Shown: piece by piece, positions 34,143-42,601 of the stretch
Layout: each line of letters opens with the position of its first letter
Position numbering within the stretch: the first letter of the stretch is position 1
Source: DASUPK01 sp963833375
Lineage (GTDB): Bacteria > Actinomycetota > Thermoleophilia > Solirubrobacterales > 70-9
Assembly (NCBI GenBank): GCA_963833375.1
Contig: CAWHXR010000001.1
Span: 124,001-188,000 of the forward strand
Direction of reading: 5' to 3'
Length of the DNA stretch: 64,000 nt
Notes under the pieces: model-generated
Told to the model about the DNA's origin: nothing
Databases searched by the model: none
Seen by the model: only the letters and a program-made list of their open reading frames with translations
Made by a program: the position numbers and the translations under genes

Positions 34143-35010
34143 GGACGGCGTCCTGTGCCCGCCGCAGAATCGCCAGGTCGGCGTTCGTGCGCGCGGCCGC
34201 GACGTCGTAGCGCGCGGTCAGATCGAGCGAGGCGTCCTCGAGGCCGCCGCCCGCGAACTCGACTGCCGCTCCCGCGCGCTGCGCGACCAGCTGGCCGGCG
34301 GCCGCATCCACGGAGCGGCAGTTGCGCGTCGTGATCATGCCGTCGTAGCGGCCACTCGCGACGTAGCAGAGGGCCACGGCGATCGACCCCGGGACGCGGA
34401 TCCGGTAGGCGAGATCCTGGAGCGTCTCAGCCGCCTTCAGGACTCGCTCGGGCTTGCTCGCCTCCAGGGCGATCACCTCGAGCCCATCTCCCTTCGAAAC
34501 CTGCAGCGGACGGCCATCGAGCAACGCATCCCCATCGATCCTGGCGACAAACTCCTCGCCGGCCCCGAACTCGTAGACGTAGCCGAGCGTCACATCGGCC
34601 ATCGAGTCGCCCTCCGCCACCGCGATGCTGACGCTGTGCAGCGGGATGGTGCGGCGGGCGTTGAGCGAGCCGTCGATCGGGTCGATCACCACCCGCAGCG
34701 GCGACTCGTGGTCCCCGAAGCTGACCGAGCCGCGCTCCTCCGAGACGGCGGTGAACTCGTGGCCGGCCTCGTGAAGCGCCTCGAGCTCCTCGAAGATCGC
34801 GTCCTCGCAGAGGCGGTCGATGACCAGGGTGTGGTCGCCGCCCTCGCCGACCCCCTCGTACTGCGTGCGAGCCTCGATCCCGCGATGCTCCTGGAAGATG
34901 CGCCGCTGCTTCTCGACCGCCCGGCGGCAGGCGTCGATCCACTCCTGGTTGCTCGGACCGGCGGCGCGCGACGCCTGCGCCGCGTCGCCGCGGCCTCCTG
35001 CCTCAGTCAT
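34135..35010 (-). CDS. Inositol monophosphatase-family protein
   Basis: 291 residues from ATG 35010. The metal-dependent phosphatase motifs are recognisable: SEERGS (usually the Glu ligand), VVIDPIDGSLNARRTIPL (the DPIDGT-type site, with Ser for Thr), and SVDAAAGQLVAQRAG near the C-terminus, where many relatives have WDxAAG. Members hydrolyse inositol phosphate, fructose-1,6-bisphosphate or similar. The replacement of Trp by Ser-Val in the last motif makes the substrate uncertain. It is the first gene of an operon with DUF2342. Confidence 0.85.
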   Translation of the reverse strand: MTEAGGRGDAAQASRAAGPSNQEWIDACRRAVEKQRRIFQEHRGIEARTQYEGVGEGGDHTLVIDRLCEDAIFEELEALHEAGHEFTAVSEERGSVSFGDHESPLRVVIDPIDGSLNARRTIPLHSVSIAVAEGDSMADVTLGYVYEFGAGEEFVARIDGDALLDGRPLQVSKGDGLEVIALEASKPERVLKAAETLQDLAYRIRVPGSIAVALCYVASGRYDGMITTRNCRSVDAAAGQLVAQRAGAAVEFAGGGLEDASLDLTARYDVAAARTNADLAILRRAQDAVHA

Positions 35011-35102
35011 GGGCAACCACGCGGCCAGGTTAGCGGTCGATTTTGGCGCCACCAGCGGGAGTTGGGCCGGAGGCGGCGGAGGGGTGCACTAGCCTGGGCT
35101 CG

Positions 35103-38100
35103 ATGTCCGAGGAGCGCGATCGAGAGGTCCCGGGGCTGAGCGGGCAGCAGGGGGAAGTGGTCGCCCACGGTCAGGGGGCGCTGCTGGTGCTGGGGGCGGC
35201 GGGCAGCGGCCGAACGGAGGCGCTGGCGCGCCGGCTCGCGCGGCTGGTGGGCGAGGGCCAGCGCGCCCTTGCCCTGACCAGCTCCACCGCGTCGGCCGGC
35301 CGCATCCGGGCGCGCGCCGAGCAGACGATCGAGACCGGTTACGAGGAGCTCGTCGTCCACACGCATCCGGTCGCCGCCGCCAGGCTGCTCCGCGAGCACG
35401 CGACGGAGGCCGAGCTCGACCCCTTCTTCGAATCGCTGAGTCCTGCCGAGCGGCTCGCGATGCTCCTCGACGGGATCGACGAGCTGCCGCTGCGCCGGCA
35501 CGAGATCCGCGGGAACCCGGCCGGATTGCTGGCACGGATCGTCGACCGGATCGATGCCCTGAAGTCCGCCGGCGTCACCGCGGAGCGATTCCGCCGCTGG
35601 TCCGAGGAACAGGCGGGAGCGAGCCGCTCTGAGCGAGATTCGGCCGCCAGGGAGCGGGAGTTCGCCGAGATCTACGAGCTGCACGACTCGATGCTCCACG
35701 CGGCGGGGGCGATGGACGACATCGACGCCGTGATCGAGCTGACCAGGCTCCTGGGCCAGCGGCCCGCTCTGGCCGAGGCCGTTTCCGGGCGGTTCCCTCA
35801 CCTGATCGTCGACGAGGCCGAGGACGCCTGCCCGGCGGAGCGCGCGCTGATCGAGGCGCTGTCGAGCGGGGCTGAGTCCGCGGTGCTCTCCTGCGATGAC
35901 GAGCAGGCCCACGCGCCCTGCGGAATGGCGTCCGCCTGGATCCGCAAGGCGCTCTCGCCGAGAGAGGTGGTGCTCGAGCCGAGCTGGCGGTACGGGGGCG
36001 ACCTGCTCGACGCGGCGCACGCCGTGGTCGCCCCGGCGGAGCGCGGCGCGGACGTCCCCCGCCGGGCCGCCGGAGGCGCGACGCGGGTGCGGTTCTGGTG
36101 CGGGACCAATGAGCGCGCCGAGGCCCAGGCCGTGGCCCGGGACATCGAGACGGCGCTTGCCGCCGGCGAGGTGAAGATGGAGGAGGTCTGCGTCGCGGTC
36201 CCGCGGGGCGGCGGGCGGGCGCGCGCCATCCCCGCGGCGCTCGAGGAGCGGCGCGTCCCGTACCGGCTCACCGGGCCGGGCGCGTTCTTCCAGCGCCCGG
36301 AGGTCCGCGACGTGATCGCCTGGCTGCGGCTGCTGGCCGATCCGACCGACGCGGCGGCCGCGGTCCGTGCGCTCAGCCGCCCCCCGGTCGAGCTGCGTTC
36401 GGTCGACCTGGCCCGCTGCACCACGATCGCCCGGCGCCGCAAGCTCGACATGGTCTCGGCCCTCGAGGCCTCGCTCGAGAGCCCGCAGATCCCGCCGGAG
36501 GCGCGGGACCGGATCCGCGAGTTCCTCCAGCTCCATCGCGCCGCGGCGAGGGCGATGGGAGAGATGCGGGCGGACGTCTTCGTGCGCCGCCTCATCGAGC
36601 GCATCGGCTTTCGCCGTCACCGGCTGTTCGCCGCGCATCCCGAGGCCGCCGAGCGTCTCCGCAACCTCTCGCGGCTGGGCGAGCTCGCGGCCGCCTGGAC
36701 CCGCCGCGAGCCGACCGGTTCCAACCGCGACTTCGTCCGCTACCTGGTGGCGGTCTCCGAGGCGGGCGTCGCGCCGGTGGACGAGCCGAGGGAGCCGATC
36801 GTTGACGCGGTCCGGGTGATGCCCCTGGAGCGGATCAAGGGGCTCGAGTTCTCGCGCGTGTACGTCGTGGGGCTGCAGACGGGAGCCGTGCCGGGCTCGA
36901 CCCCGGCCGGACCGCCCAAGGTCCCTCCCGGCGTCGCCGGCGGAGGCCCGTCGCACGAGGACGAGATGCGGCGGCTGCTCTACGTGGCGATGACCCGGGC
37001 CAGGGATGAGCTGGTCCTGTCGAGGCCGGTCGCCACGGAGGCCGGCAACGTTCGCCCCTCCCCCTTCTACGAGGACGCGCGCGCGGTCCTCGACGCCGGC
37101 GAACAGGAGCAGGGCGAGGAGCTCTTCGGGCCGGCCGAGGGACTGCAGGCGACCTACCGGATGATTCAGGACGAGGTGCTCGAGGAGGCCTGGCGCGCCG
37201 GCGGAAAGCTCCGCGAGCCGCGGCTCGACACCTACATGGATGTGACCCGGGCGGTCGCCCGTTTCCTGGAGCTGGTCAAGCTCGCCGGGCTGATCCAGGG
37301 ATCCGACAAGGAGCCTGTGGCCGACGCCCTCGCGGCGATCAACGACCTGCTGGAGCACGCGATCTCGCCCGAGCAGCGCAGCGCCCTGCGCGACTCTGGC
37401 CTCGACGCGTACCTGCTGGACGAGGAGGGGGCGGCCAAGCGGCGCCGCGAGCTGATCGCCCAGCGAGACGAGCCCTCCCTCGAGGCCTTCCTGCCCCGGC
37501 GCGGCGAGGGGCTCGCCCTCTCGGCGACCGACATCGAGCTCTACCGGACCTGTCCGCTGAAGTACAAGTTCGCCCGGGTCTTCGGGATCCCCCAGGAGAC
37601 GACGATCAACCAGCGCTTCGGGATCGTCATCCACCAGGTGCTCGAGCGCTTCCACGGCCAACAGGCGGCCGGCGAGGCCGAGGCGGGCAGTCTGGAGCGG
37701 CTGATGGCCCTGTTCGCCTCGGCCTGGCGCAGGTCCGGCTTCGGCGAGTCGGACGACGAGCTCCAGTTCCGCGAGAAGGCGATCGAGGCTCTCCACCGCT
37801 ACCACGCCCGCGAGGTGGCGAGCGGCTCCCACCCGCGCTGGGTGGAGCGGAAGTTCGACTTCCGCATCGGCCCGCACCACCTGCGCGGCCGCGTCGACCG
37901 CGTCGACCAGCTGCCGAGCGGCGGCTACGAGCTGATCGACTACAAGACCGGCGACCCGAAGCCTCCGAGGGACCTCCAGTCCGACGTCCAGCTCGCGATC
38001 TACCGGCTGGCGGCCCGGGAGGCCTGGCGGCTGGAGGGGGCGGCGGGGAGCTACTGGTACGTGCTCGCCGACGAGAAGGTCGCCGTCGGCGGCTCGCCCG

Positions 38101-38237
38101 ACGACCTCGAGCGGGTTGAGGGGGTCGTCCTGGAGGTCGGCGAAGGCATCCTCGGCCAGGACTTCGAGCCGCGCCCCTCGCCCGAGATCTGCTCGTGGTG
38201 CGACTTCCGCCTGATCTGTCCAGCCTCGGAAGCCTGA
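35103..38237 (+). CDS. AdnA/AddB-like UvrD-family helicase-nuclease, degenerate Walker A
   Basis: 1,044 residues from ATG 35103, which is 7 nt after TAGCCT. SF1 helicase motifs are present: a Q-motif-like LSGQQ, Walker A GAAGSGRT (Arg37 replaces the usual Lys), VDEAEDA at Walker B, SWRYGG, and an intact RRLLYVAMTRARDEL. The C-terminal PD-(D/E)XK nuclease has ELIDYKTGDPK (Asp946, Lys948). C817, C1030, C1033 and C1039 form the AddB-type Fe-S set. In mycobacteria AdnA works with AdnB, whose motor dominates; no adnB is here. ATPase activity may be weak or lost. Confidence 0.85.
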   Translation: MSEERDREVPGLSGQQGEVVAHGQGALLVLGAAGSGRTEALARRLARLVGEGQRALALTSSTASAGRIRARAEQTIETGYEELVVHTHPVAAARLLREHATEAELDPFFESLSPAERLAMLLDGIDELPLRRHEIRGNPAGLLARIVDRIDALKSAGVTAERFRRWSEEQAGASRSERDSAAREREFAEIYELHDSMLHAAGAMDDIDAVIELTRLLGQRPALAEAVSGRFPHLIVDEAEDACPAERALIEALSSGAESAVLSCDDEQAHAPCGMASAWIRKALSPREVVLEPSWRYGGDLLDAAHAVVAPAERGADVPRRAAGGATRVRFWCGTNERAEAQAVARDIETALAAGEVKMEEVCVAVPRGGGRARAIPAALEERRVPYRLTGPGAFFQRPEVRDVIAWLRLLADPTDAAAAVRALSRPPVELRSVDLARCTTIARRRKLDMVSALEASLESPQIPPEARDRIREFLQLHRAAARAMGEMRADVFVRRLIERIGFRRHRLFAAHPEAAERLRNLSRLGELAAAWTRREPTGSNRDFVRYLVAVSEAGVAPVDEPREPIVDAVRVMPLERIKGLEFSRVYVVGLQTGAVPGSTPAGPPKVPPGVAGGGPSHEDEMRRLLYVAMTRARDELVLSRPVATEAGNVRPSPFYEDARAVLDAGEQEQGEELFGPAEGLQATYRMIQDEVLEEAWRAGGKLREPRLDTYMDVTRAVARFLELVKLAGLIQGSDKEPVADALAAINDLLEHAISPEQRSALRDSGLDAYLLDEEGAAKRRRELIAQRDEPSLEAFLPRRGEGLALSATDIELYRTCPLKYKFARVFGIPQETTINQRFGIVIHQVLERFHGQQAAGEAEAGSLERLMALFASAWRRSGFGESDDELQFREKAIEALHRYHAREVASGSHPRWVERKFDFRIGPHHLRGRVDRVDQLPSGGYELIDYKTGDPKPPRDLQSDVQLAIYRLAAREAWRLEGAAGSYWYVLADEKVAVGGSPDDLERVEGVVLEVGEGILGQDFEPRPSPEICSWCDFRLICPASEA

Positions 38238-38242
38238 GCCGA

Positions 38243-38277
38243 CTGTACATATGTACAGAACTTTGGTACATTTGTAC
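38243..38277 (+). promoter_or_regulatory. Twin operators over the SMR promoter
   Basis: CTGTACATATGTACAG (38243-38258) is a perfect 16-bp palindrome. A second site, GTACATTTGTAC (38266-38277), repeats its core exactly 21 nt downstream, two helical turns. A weak -35 (TGTACA, 38244-38249) and -10 (TACATT, 38267-38272) with a 17-nt spacer fall inside the two sites. The TetR encoded two genes on is the likely ligand. Confidence 0.8.
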
Positions 38278-38281
38278 AACC

Positions 38282-38605
38282 ATGTTGGCCTGGTTCTATC
38301 TCTCCGCGGCGATCGCGACCGAGGTGGTCGGCACCGTCTTCCTGCGCTTCACCGACGGCTTCACCCGGCTCTCTCCGTCGATCCTTGTGGTGGTCACCTA
38401 CGCGGGCTCGCTCTGGCTGACCGCGCTCGCCCTGCGCGAGCTTGAGATCAGTCTCGCCTACGCCGTTTGGGCCGGTGTCGGGACCGCCGCCGTCGCGGTG
38501 ATCGGCATCGCCGCGCTCGGGGAATCGGTCAACGCGCTGAAGCTGGCGAGCATCGTTCTGGTGATCGGCGGCGTGGTCGGACTGAACCTCTCGGGCGCCA
38601 ACTGA
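38282..38605 (+). CDS. Small multidrug resistance (SMR) transporter
   Basis: 107 residues from ATG 38282. There are four membrane helices. The essential Glu14 of EmrE-type pumps is at the matching position (AAIATEVVGT), which supports this start. The GAxE-like LAYAVWAGVGTA segment and GES motif are also present. It exports cationic drugs, polyamines or guanidinium-type compounds by proton exchange. A TetR gene follows 13 nt downstream. Confidence 0.92.
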   Translation: MLAWFYLSAAIATEVVGTVFLRFTDGFTRLSPSILVVVTYAGSLWLTALALRELEISLAYAVWAGVGTAAVAVIGIAALGESVNALKLASIVLVIGGVVGLNLSGAN

Positions 38606-38618
38606 ATTGATCTCGGTC

Positions 38619-39200
38619 ATGGCGGAGCAGGCAACGCAGGGGCGTCGCGAGCAGATCCTGGACGCCGCCCTGCGCGTCATCGGTCGCTCCGGCCGCGAAT
38701 CGGTGACCCACCGCGCGGTGGCAGAGGAGGCCGGCGTGCCGCTCGGATCGACGACGTACTACTTCGACTCGCGGGACGACCTGCTCCGGCAGGCGCTGGA
38801 GCACGTCGCCGCGCACGAGGTCGAGCGGTATGAGGAACTCGGCAAGGAACTGCTCTCCGTGCGTTCCGGCCGGGAGCTCGCGGACCGGCTGATCTCCGAG
38901 CTGGTCGCGGCCGCCGAGGACCGGGTCGCCTACATCGCCGAGTACGAGCTCTGGCTGGAAGCCGGGCGCCGGCCGGAGCTGCGCGAGGCCGCACAGAGCT
39001 GGTGCGATGCCGAGCAGCGGGCGGTGGCCGGGGCGCTGGAGGCCCTGGGCAGCAGCGATCCCCGGGCCGACGCCAGCCTGGTGGTGGCGGCCCTCGACGG
39101 GCTGGGCGAGCGAGTACTGGCGCGCGAAGAGGACCCGGCGGCGGCCGCGAAAGAGCTGCGGCCCGAGCTGCGCCGCTTGATCGAGCGCCTCGTCGGCTAG
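38619..39200 (+). CDS. TetR/AcrR-family regulator of the SMR gene
   Basis: 193 residues from ATG 38619 (a TTG at 38607 is less likely). The N-terminal helix-turn-helix is REQILDAALRVIGRSGRESV then HRAVAEEAGVPLGSTTYYF. The C-terminal domain is helical with ALDGLGERVLA. It lies 13 nt after the SMR gene in the same operon, so it probably binds the twin operators and releases them when a drug binds. Confidence 0.88.
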   Translation: MAEQATQGRREQILDAALRVIGRSGRESVTHRAVAEEAGVPLGSTTYYFDSRDDLLRQALEHVAAHEVERYEELGKELLSVRSGRELADRLISELVAAAEDRVAYIAEYELWLEAGRRPELREAAQSWCDAEQRAVAGALEALGSSDPRADASLVVAALDGLGERVLAREEDPAAAAKELRPELRRLIERLVG

Positions 39201-39212
39201 CGCGGCCCGGCG

Positions 39213-40085
39213 TCAGCCTTCGGGGCCGCCGCCCTGCTGGCGCAGGTAGCGCTCGAAGTCGCGGGCCAGCGCCTCGCCCGAGGGGACGTCCTCCTCGACG
39301 TCGAGTCGGTCGGCCTGCTCGGCCTCGAGGCGCTGCACGAGCTCCTCGATCTCGGGGTTGGCGGCGACCGCCCGGCTCACCTGATTCTCGTAGGAGTCGG
39401 ATTCCTCCTCGAGGCCGGACGCCTCGACCGCGACCCCCACCAGCCCCTCCAGCCGCCGCAGCAGTGCCAACGCGGCCTTGGGGTTGGGGACCGCCGCGAC
39501 GTAGTGCGGCACGGCGGCCCAGAGGCTCGCTGACGGGATCCCGCGCTGGCCGCAGGCGTCATGAAGGACGCCGACGACCCCGGTCGGCCCCTCGTAGTTC
39601 GAGCGCGCGAGATCGAGTCTCTCGACGAGCTCCTCGTCCGAGGCCAAGCCGGTGATCGGCACGGGCAGCGTGTGCGCGACGTCGGCGATCAGGGCGCCCA
39701 GCGTGACCACCATCTCCACGCCGAGCATCTCGGCCGCATCGGCGATGCCGTCCGCGAAGGTCCGCCAGCGAAGATTGGGCTCGGTCCCGGCGAGCAGAAC
39801 GAGGTCGCGCTCGGCGCCCGCCGGAGTGGCGGCGAGCAGGACGTTGCCCGGCCACTCGATCTCCCGAGTCTGGCCCTCGGTCAGCCGGATCGTGGGCCGA
39901 TTGGCCTGAAAATCGAAGAATTCCTCGGGATCGATCTGCGCGATCACCTCCGCATCGAGCGACTCCGCCGCGGTGGTGAGGGCGGTGGTGGCCGACCCCG
40001 CGGCGTCGTTCCATCCGGCGAAAGCGCAGACCAGAATCGGGGATCGCAGCTGCGGAGGCTCGGTCTCCCAGGCGAGCGCGTCCAT
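39213..40085 (-). CDS. PAC2-family protein
   Basis: 290 residues. The PAC2 signature is complete: PILVCAFAGWNDAAGSATTAL, IDPEEFFDFQANRPTIRL, and LVLLAGTEPNLRWRTF. PAC2 proteins are related to proteasome assembly chaperones and are widespread in actinobacteria with proteasomes. The bacterial role is not settled. The C-terminal 60 residues are acidic. A -10-like TAGTCT lies 6 nt upstream of the ATG. It is divergent from the YhaM-like gene with a 60-bp gap. Confidence 0.88.
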   Translation of the reverse strand: MDALAWETEPPQLRSPILVCAFAGWNDAAGSATTALTTAAESLDAEVIAQIDPEEFFDFQANRPTIRLTEGQTREIEWPGNVLLAATPAGAERDLVLLAGTEPNLRWRTFADGIADAAEMLGVEMVVTLGALIADVAHTLPVPITGLASDEELVERLDLARSNYEGPTGVVGVLHDACGQRGIPSASLWAAVPHYVAAVPNPKAALALLRRLEGLVGVAVEASGLEEESDSYENQVSRAVAANPEIEELVQRLEAEQADRLDVEEDVPSGEALARDFERYLRQQGGGPEG

Positions 40086-40145
40086 GAATCGAGACTAGCG
40101 AGTTGGGCACGCCGACGTGTCCGGTGGACCTTGGAGACTCTGGGG

Positions 40146-41033
40146 GTGGAAGCAACGGTCACCTCGCCACAGATCGCCGAGCTGCAGCCGGGGCAGCGCT
40201 TTCGCGGCGTCTACGCGTGTGTCCGGAAGGACCGGCTCTCCGCCCGCAACGGCTCGATCTACCTCTCCCTGGAGCTGCGGGACCGGACCGGCTCGATTCC
40301 GGCGCGGGGCTTCCGCGAGGTCGATCGCCTCGCTGCCCGGTTCGAGCGCGGGGACGCGATCCGGGTCTCGGGCAAGGTGGAGCGCTTCCGCGGGGAGCTG
40401 GTCGCCGAGGTCGACGCCATCCAGCCGGTCGAGGAGGGCCAGCTGGAGCCCACAGAGTTCCTGCCGACCGCGTACAGGGACGCGGATGAGCTCGAGGGGT
40501 TTCTGGAGCACCTGACGCGCGAGGTCCACGACGCGCCGCTCCGCGAGGTCGTCGAGCGGGTGCTCTTCACCGAGCCCGTCGCCGCCGAGTTCCGTCGCGC
40601 GCCGTGCACCCGAGCCGGCCATCACGCCTACGTCGGCGGTCTGCTCGAGCACACCGTCGCCGTCGGGACGCTGGTCGGCGAGGTCTGCCAGCTTCACCCG
40701 CGCCTCGACTCCGACCTGCTGATGGCGGCGACGCTCCTCCACGACGTCGGCAAGACGCGCGAGTTCAGCTACGGCGCCGAGTTCGGCATCACCGAGGAGG
40801 GTCGCTTGATCGGCCACCTCGCGCTCGGCGCGGAGATCGTCGGATCCGCGGCCGGAGGACTGCCACCCGAGCGCCGCGCGGCGCTGCTGCACTGCCTGCT
40901 CTCACACCACGGCGCCGACGGGAACCGGCCGGGCGCGAGCGGCCGGGGCTTCGGGACGCCGGAGGCCCTCGCGCTCTACCGGCTGAACGCGCTCGACGCC
41001 GGCGTCAAGGGCGCGCTCGAGCACGGGCTCTAG
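40146..41033 (+). CDS. YhaM-like 3'-5' exoribonuclease (OB-HD)
   Basis: 295 residues from GTG 40146; an in-frame TTG at 40131 is possible. An N-terminal OB-fold (about 10-95, with DRTGSIPARGFREVDR) precedes an HD domain with HHAYVGGLLEHTVAVGTLV and LLHDVGKTREF, which supply the metal-binding His and Asp. This is the layout of YhaM/CBF1-type exonucleases that trim RNA and ssDNA. The length matches the family (~310). Confidence 0.85.
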   Translation: MEATVTSPQIAELQPGQRFRGVYACVRKDRLSARNGSIYLSLELRDRTGSIPARGFREVDRLAARFERGDAIRVSGKVERFRGELVAEVDAIQPVEEGQLEPTEFLPTAYRDADELEGFLEHLTREVHDAPLREVVERVLFTEPVAAEFRRAPCTRAGHHAYVGGLLEHTVAVGTLVGEVCQLHPRLDSDLLMAATLLHDVGKTREFSYGAEFGITEEGRLIGHLALGAEIVGSAAGGLPPERRAALLHCLLSHHGADGNRPGASGRGFGTPEALALYRLNALDAGVKGALEHGL

Positions 41034-41121
41034 CGTCGCGGCTCCTCGCCGTTGTCGGAGCGGGGCGCCACGACCCGCGGCCTGGCCCTGCCCTTCCGAC
41101 CGGTGCACGGGGCCGGGCTGC

Positions 41122-41746
41122 TCAGGCAGGCTCAGATGCGGGGGCGCGGTCGCCGCGCTGGCGGAAGACGCCGACCACGGCGATCAGCAGGAAGCCGAAA
41201 GCGGCGACTTCCGGCGCCAGGATCGCCAGGCACACGACGACCACGTAGAAGCCCACGCTCGGGGTCGTCAGCGAGGTCATGGCGGTGACCTCTTCGTCGG
41301 TGACCTCGGGCTCGAGCAGGTCGCGGTGCCCGGCCACGTAGCGCCAGAGCGCGGCGGTGACGACCGAGATCGAAAGCAGGACGAGGCCGTAGAAGATGAC
41401 GGCCGCGCGCTCGGCGGAGGTCAGGTGGATCGCCTCGGCGACGAGCCTGGTGGGAAAGGGCAGGAACGAGACGAGCATCAGCAGCAGGATGTTGAGGCGC
41501 ATCACGACGACGTCCGCGCTTGCCAGGCGGCGGAAGATCGCGTGGTGTGCGAGCCAGAGGCCGCCGATGGTGATGAAACTCGTCGCGTACGCCAGGTACG
41601 ACGGCCACTGGTCCGCGATGCCCTGCCAGAGATTGTCGAAGTCGCTCTCCGGGACGCTGATCTCGAGAACGAGCAGGGTGATCGCTATTGCAAAGACCCC
41701 GTCGCTGAACGCCTCGAGGCGGCCGGTGCTCCACCGGTTGCCTCAT
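41122..41746 (-). pseudogene. TMEM175-family channel gene, frame broken at its start
   Basis: A TMEM175/DUF1211 coding frame is open from 41742 to 41122. It begins NRWSTGRLEAFSDGVFAIAI, the conserved FSDGVFAIAITLL filter helix, and continues through about five helices. No ATG, GTG or TTG occurs in that frame before codon 80, and a TGA stands directly upstream (41745-41743). The only nearby ATG (41746) is in another frame, so a one-base insertion or two-base deletion in the first ~12 codons is likely. The rest looks intact. It may be a recent mutation or a sequencing error. Prokaryotic TMEM175 proteins are potassium channels. Confidence 0.7.
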
Positions 41747-41776
41747 GCCGGCGTAGTTCGACGCCGGGGCGCGCCG

Positions 41777-41820
41777 CCCTCTGCCGGAACGCGGCGCGCG
41801 CCACCCTCTGCCGGAACGCG
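41777..41820. repeat. 17-bp direct repeat, two copies 27 bp apart
   Basis: CCCTCTGCCGGAACGCG occurs at 41777-41793 and 41804-41820, both preceded by a GCGCG-rich stretch. It lies between the broken TMEM175 gene and the TauE/SafE gene. The cause is unknown. Confidence 0.7.
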
Positions 41821-41842
41821 TGGCCTGCTTTCAACCCAGGAA

Positions 41843-42226
41843 CTACCTGGAGGGTCGATCGCGGGGCCCCAGGGCCCGGATGAAGAGTTGAGCCGCGATC
41901 AGAAGGGCCAGGCCGGCGAAGGTCAGCTCCAGGGCGCGCTGCGGGACCGTGTTGGCGACGACCACGCCGATCCCGACGCCGAGCGGAGAGAGCGCGCCGA
42001 TCAGGAGCCCGTCCCGCACCCGGACGTTGCCGTAGCCGAGCTGCCGCCAGACCGCCACGATCGCGACCGGGACGATCGCGAGCAGGGAGGTGGCCTCGGC
42101 TCGGACCTGGGTCTCGTCGACGAAGATGACCAGCGCGGGGACGAACACGATCCCTCCTCCGACACCGAGCAAGCCGCCGATCATCCCGCCGACGAACCCC
42201 ATCAATGCCGCCGCGATCGAGCTCAC
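41843..42226 (-). CDS. TauE/SafE-family protein, second half-size gene
   Basis: 127 residues with four predicted helices. It carries one TauE/SafE (DUF81) repeat: FVGGMIGGLLGVGGGIVFVP. Full TauE/SafE exporters have two such repeats in about 250 residues; this gene has only one. Its start overlaps the stop of another one-repeat gene by 4 nt (ATGA). Together they could form a heterodimeric anion exporter for sulfite or organosulfur compounds. Confidence 0.82.
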   Translation of the reverse strand: MSSIAAALMGFVGGMIGGLLGVGGGIVFVPALVIFVDETQVRAEATSLLAIVPVAIVAVWRQLGYGNVRVRDGLLIGALSPLGVGIGVVVANTVPQRALELTFAGLALLIAAQLFIRALGPRDRPSR

Positions 42227-42579
42227 GGGATGATCAACTCGACGGCGATCACGACCAGCAGCACGGCGAAGAGCAGCGAGATGATCCGCTCCGGCAGGCG
42301 CTGCTGGACGGCGGTGCCGGCGATCGCGCCGGCGATCGCGGGGATCCCGACCAGGGCGGCGTTCGGGGGATCGACGTTCCCGTAGATCGCCTGCAGGCTG
42401 ACCGCCAGCGTGGCGATCACGACGATGGCCATCATGCTCGTCCCCGTCGCCTCCCGTTCACCGAAGCCGAGCCAGACGATCAGCAGGGGAACCAGGACGC
42501 TGCCTCCGCCCACACCGAGGAGACCGCTGAATGCACCAGCAGCCGTCCCGATCACGGCCAGCTTCAGGGTCCTGGGCAT
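42223..42579 (-). CDS. TauE/SafE-family protein, first half-size gene
   Basis: 118 residues from ATG 42579. One DUF81 repeat: GTAAGAFSGLLGVGGGSVLVPLL, then FGEREATGTSMMAIV, and about four helices. It overlaps the next half-size gene by 4 nt. The pair has the combined size of one classic TauE/SafE protein. It is divergent from otsB with 22 bp between the starts. Confidence 0.82.
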   Translation of the reverse strand: MPRTLKLAVIGTAAGAFSGLLGVGGGSVLVPLLIVWLGFGEREATGTSMMAIVVIATLAVSLQAIYGNVDPPNAALVGIPAIAGAIAGTAVQQRLPERIISLLFAVLLVVIAVELIIP

Positions 42580-42601
42580 GGCGGGCGATACTAGTGCCGC
42601 G

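Noticed and set aside
35007..38279. A 1,090-codon open frame on the minus strand, opposite the AdnA-like gene
   Set aside because: It has no recognisable domain and is rich in Arg, Gly, Leu and Pro. It is exactly antisense to a gene with clear motifs. Long antisense frames are expected at this GC content.
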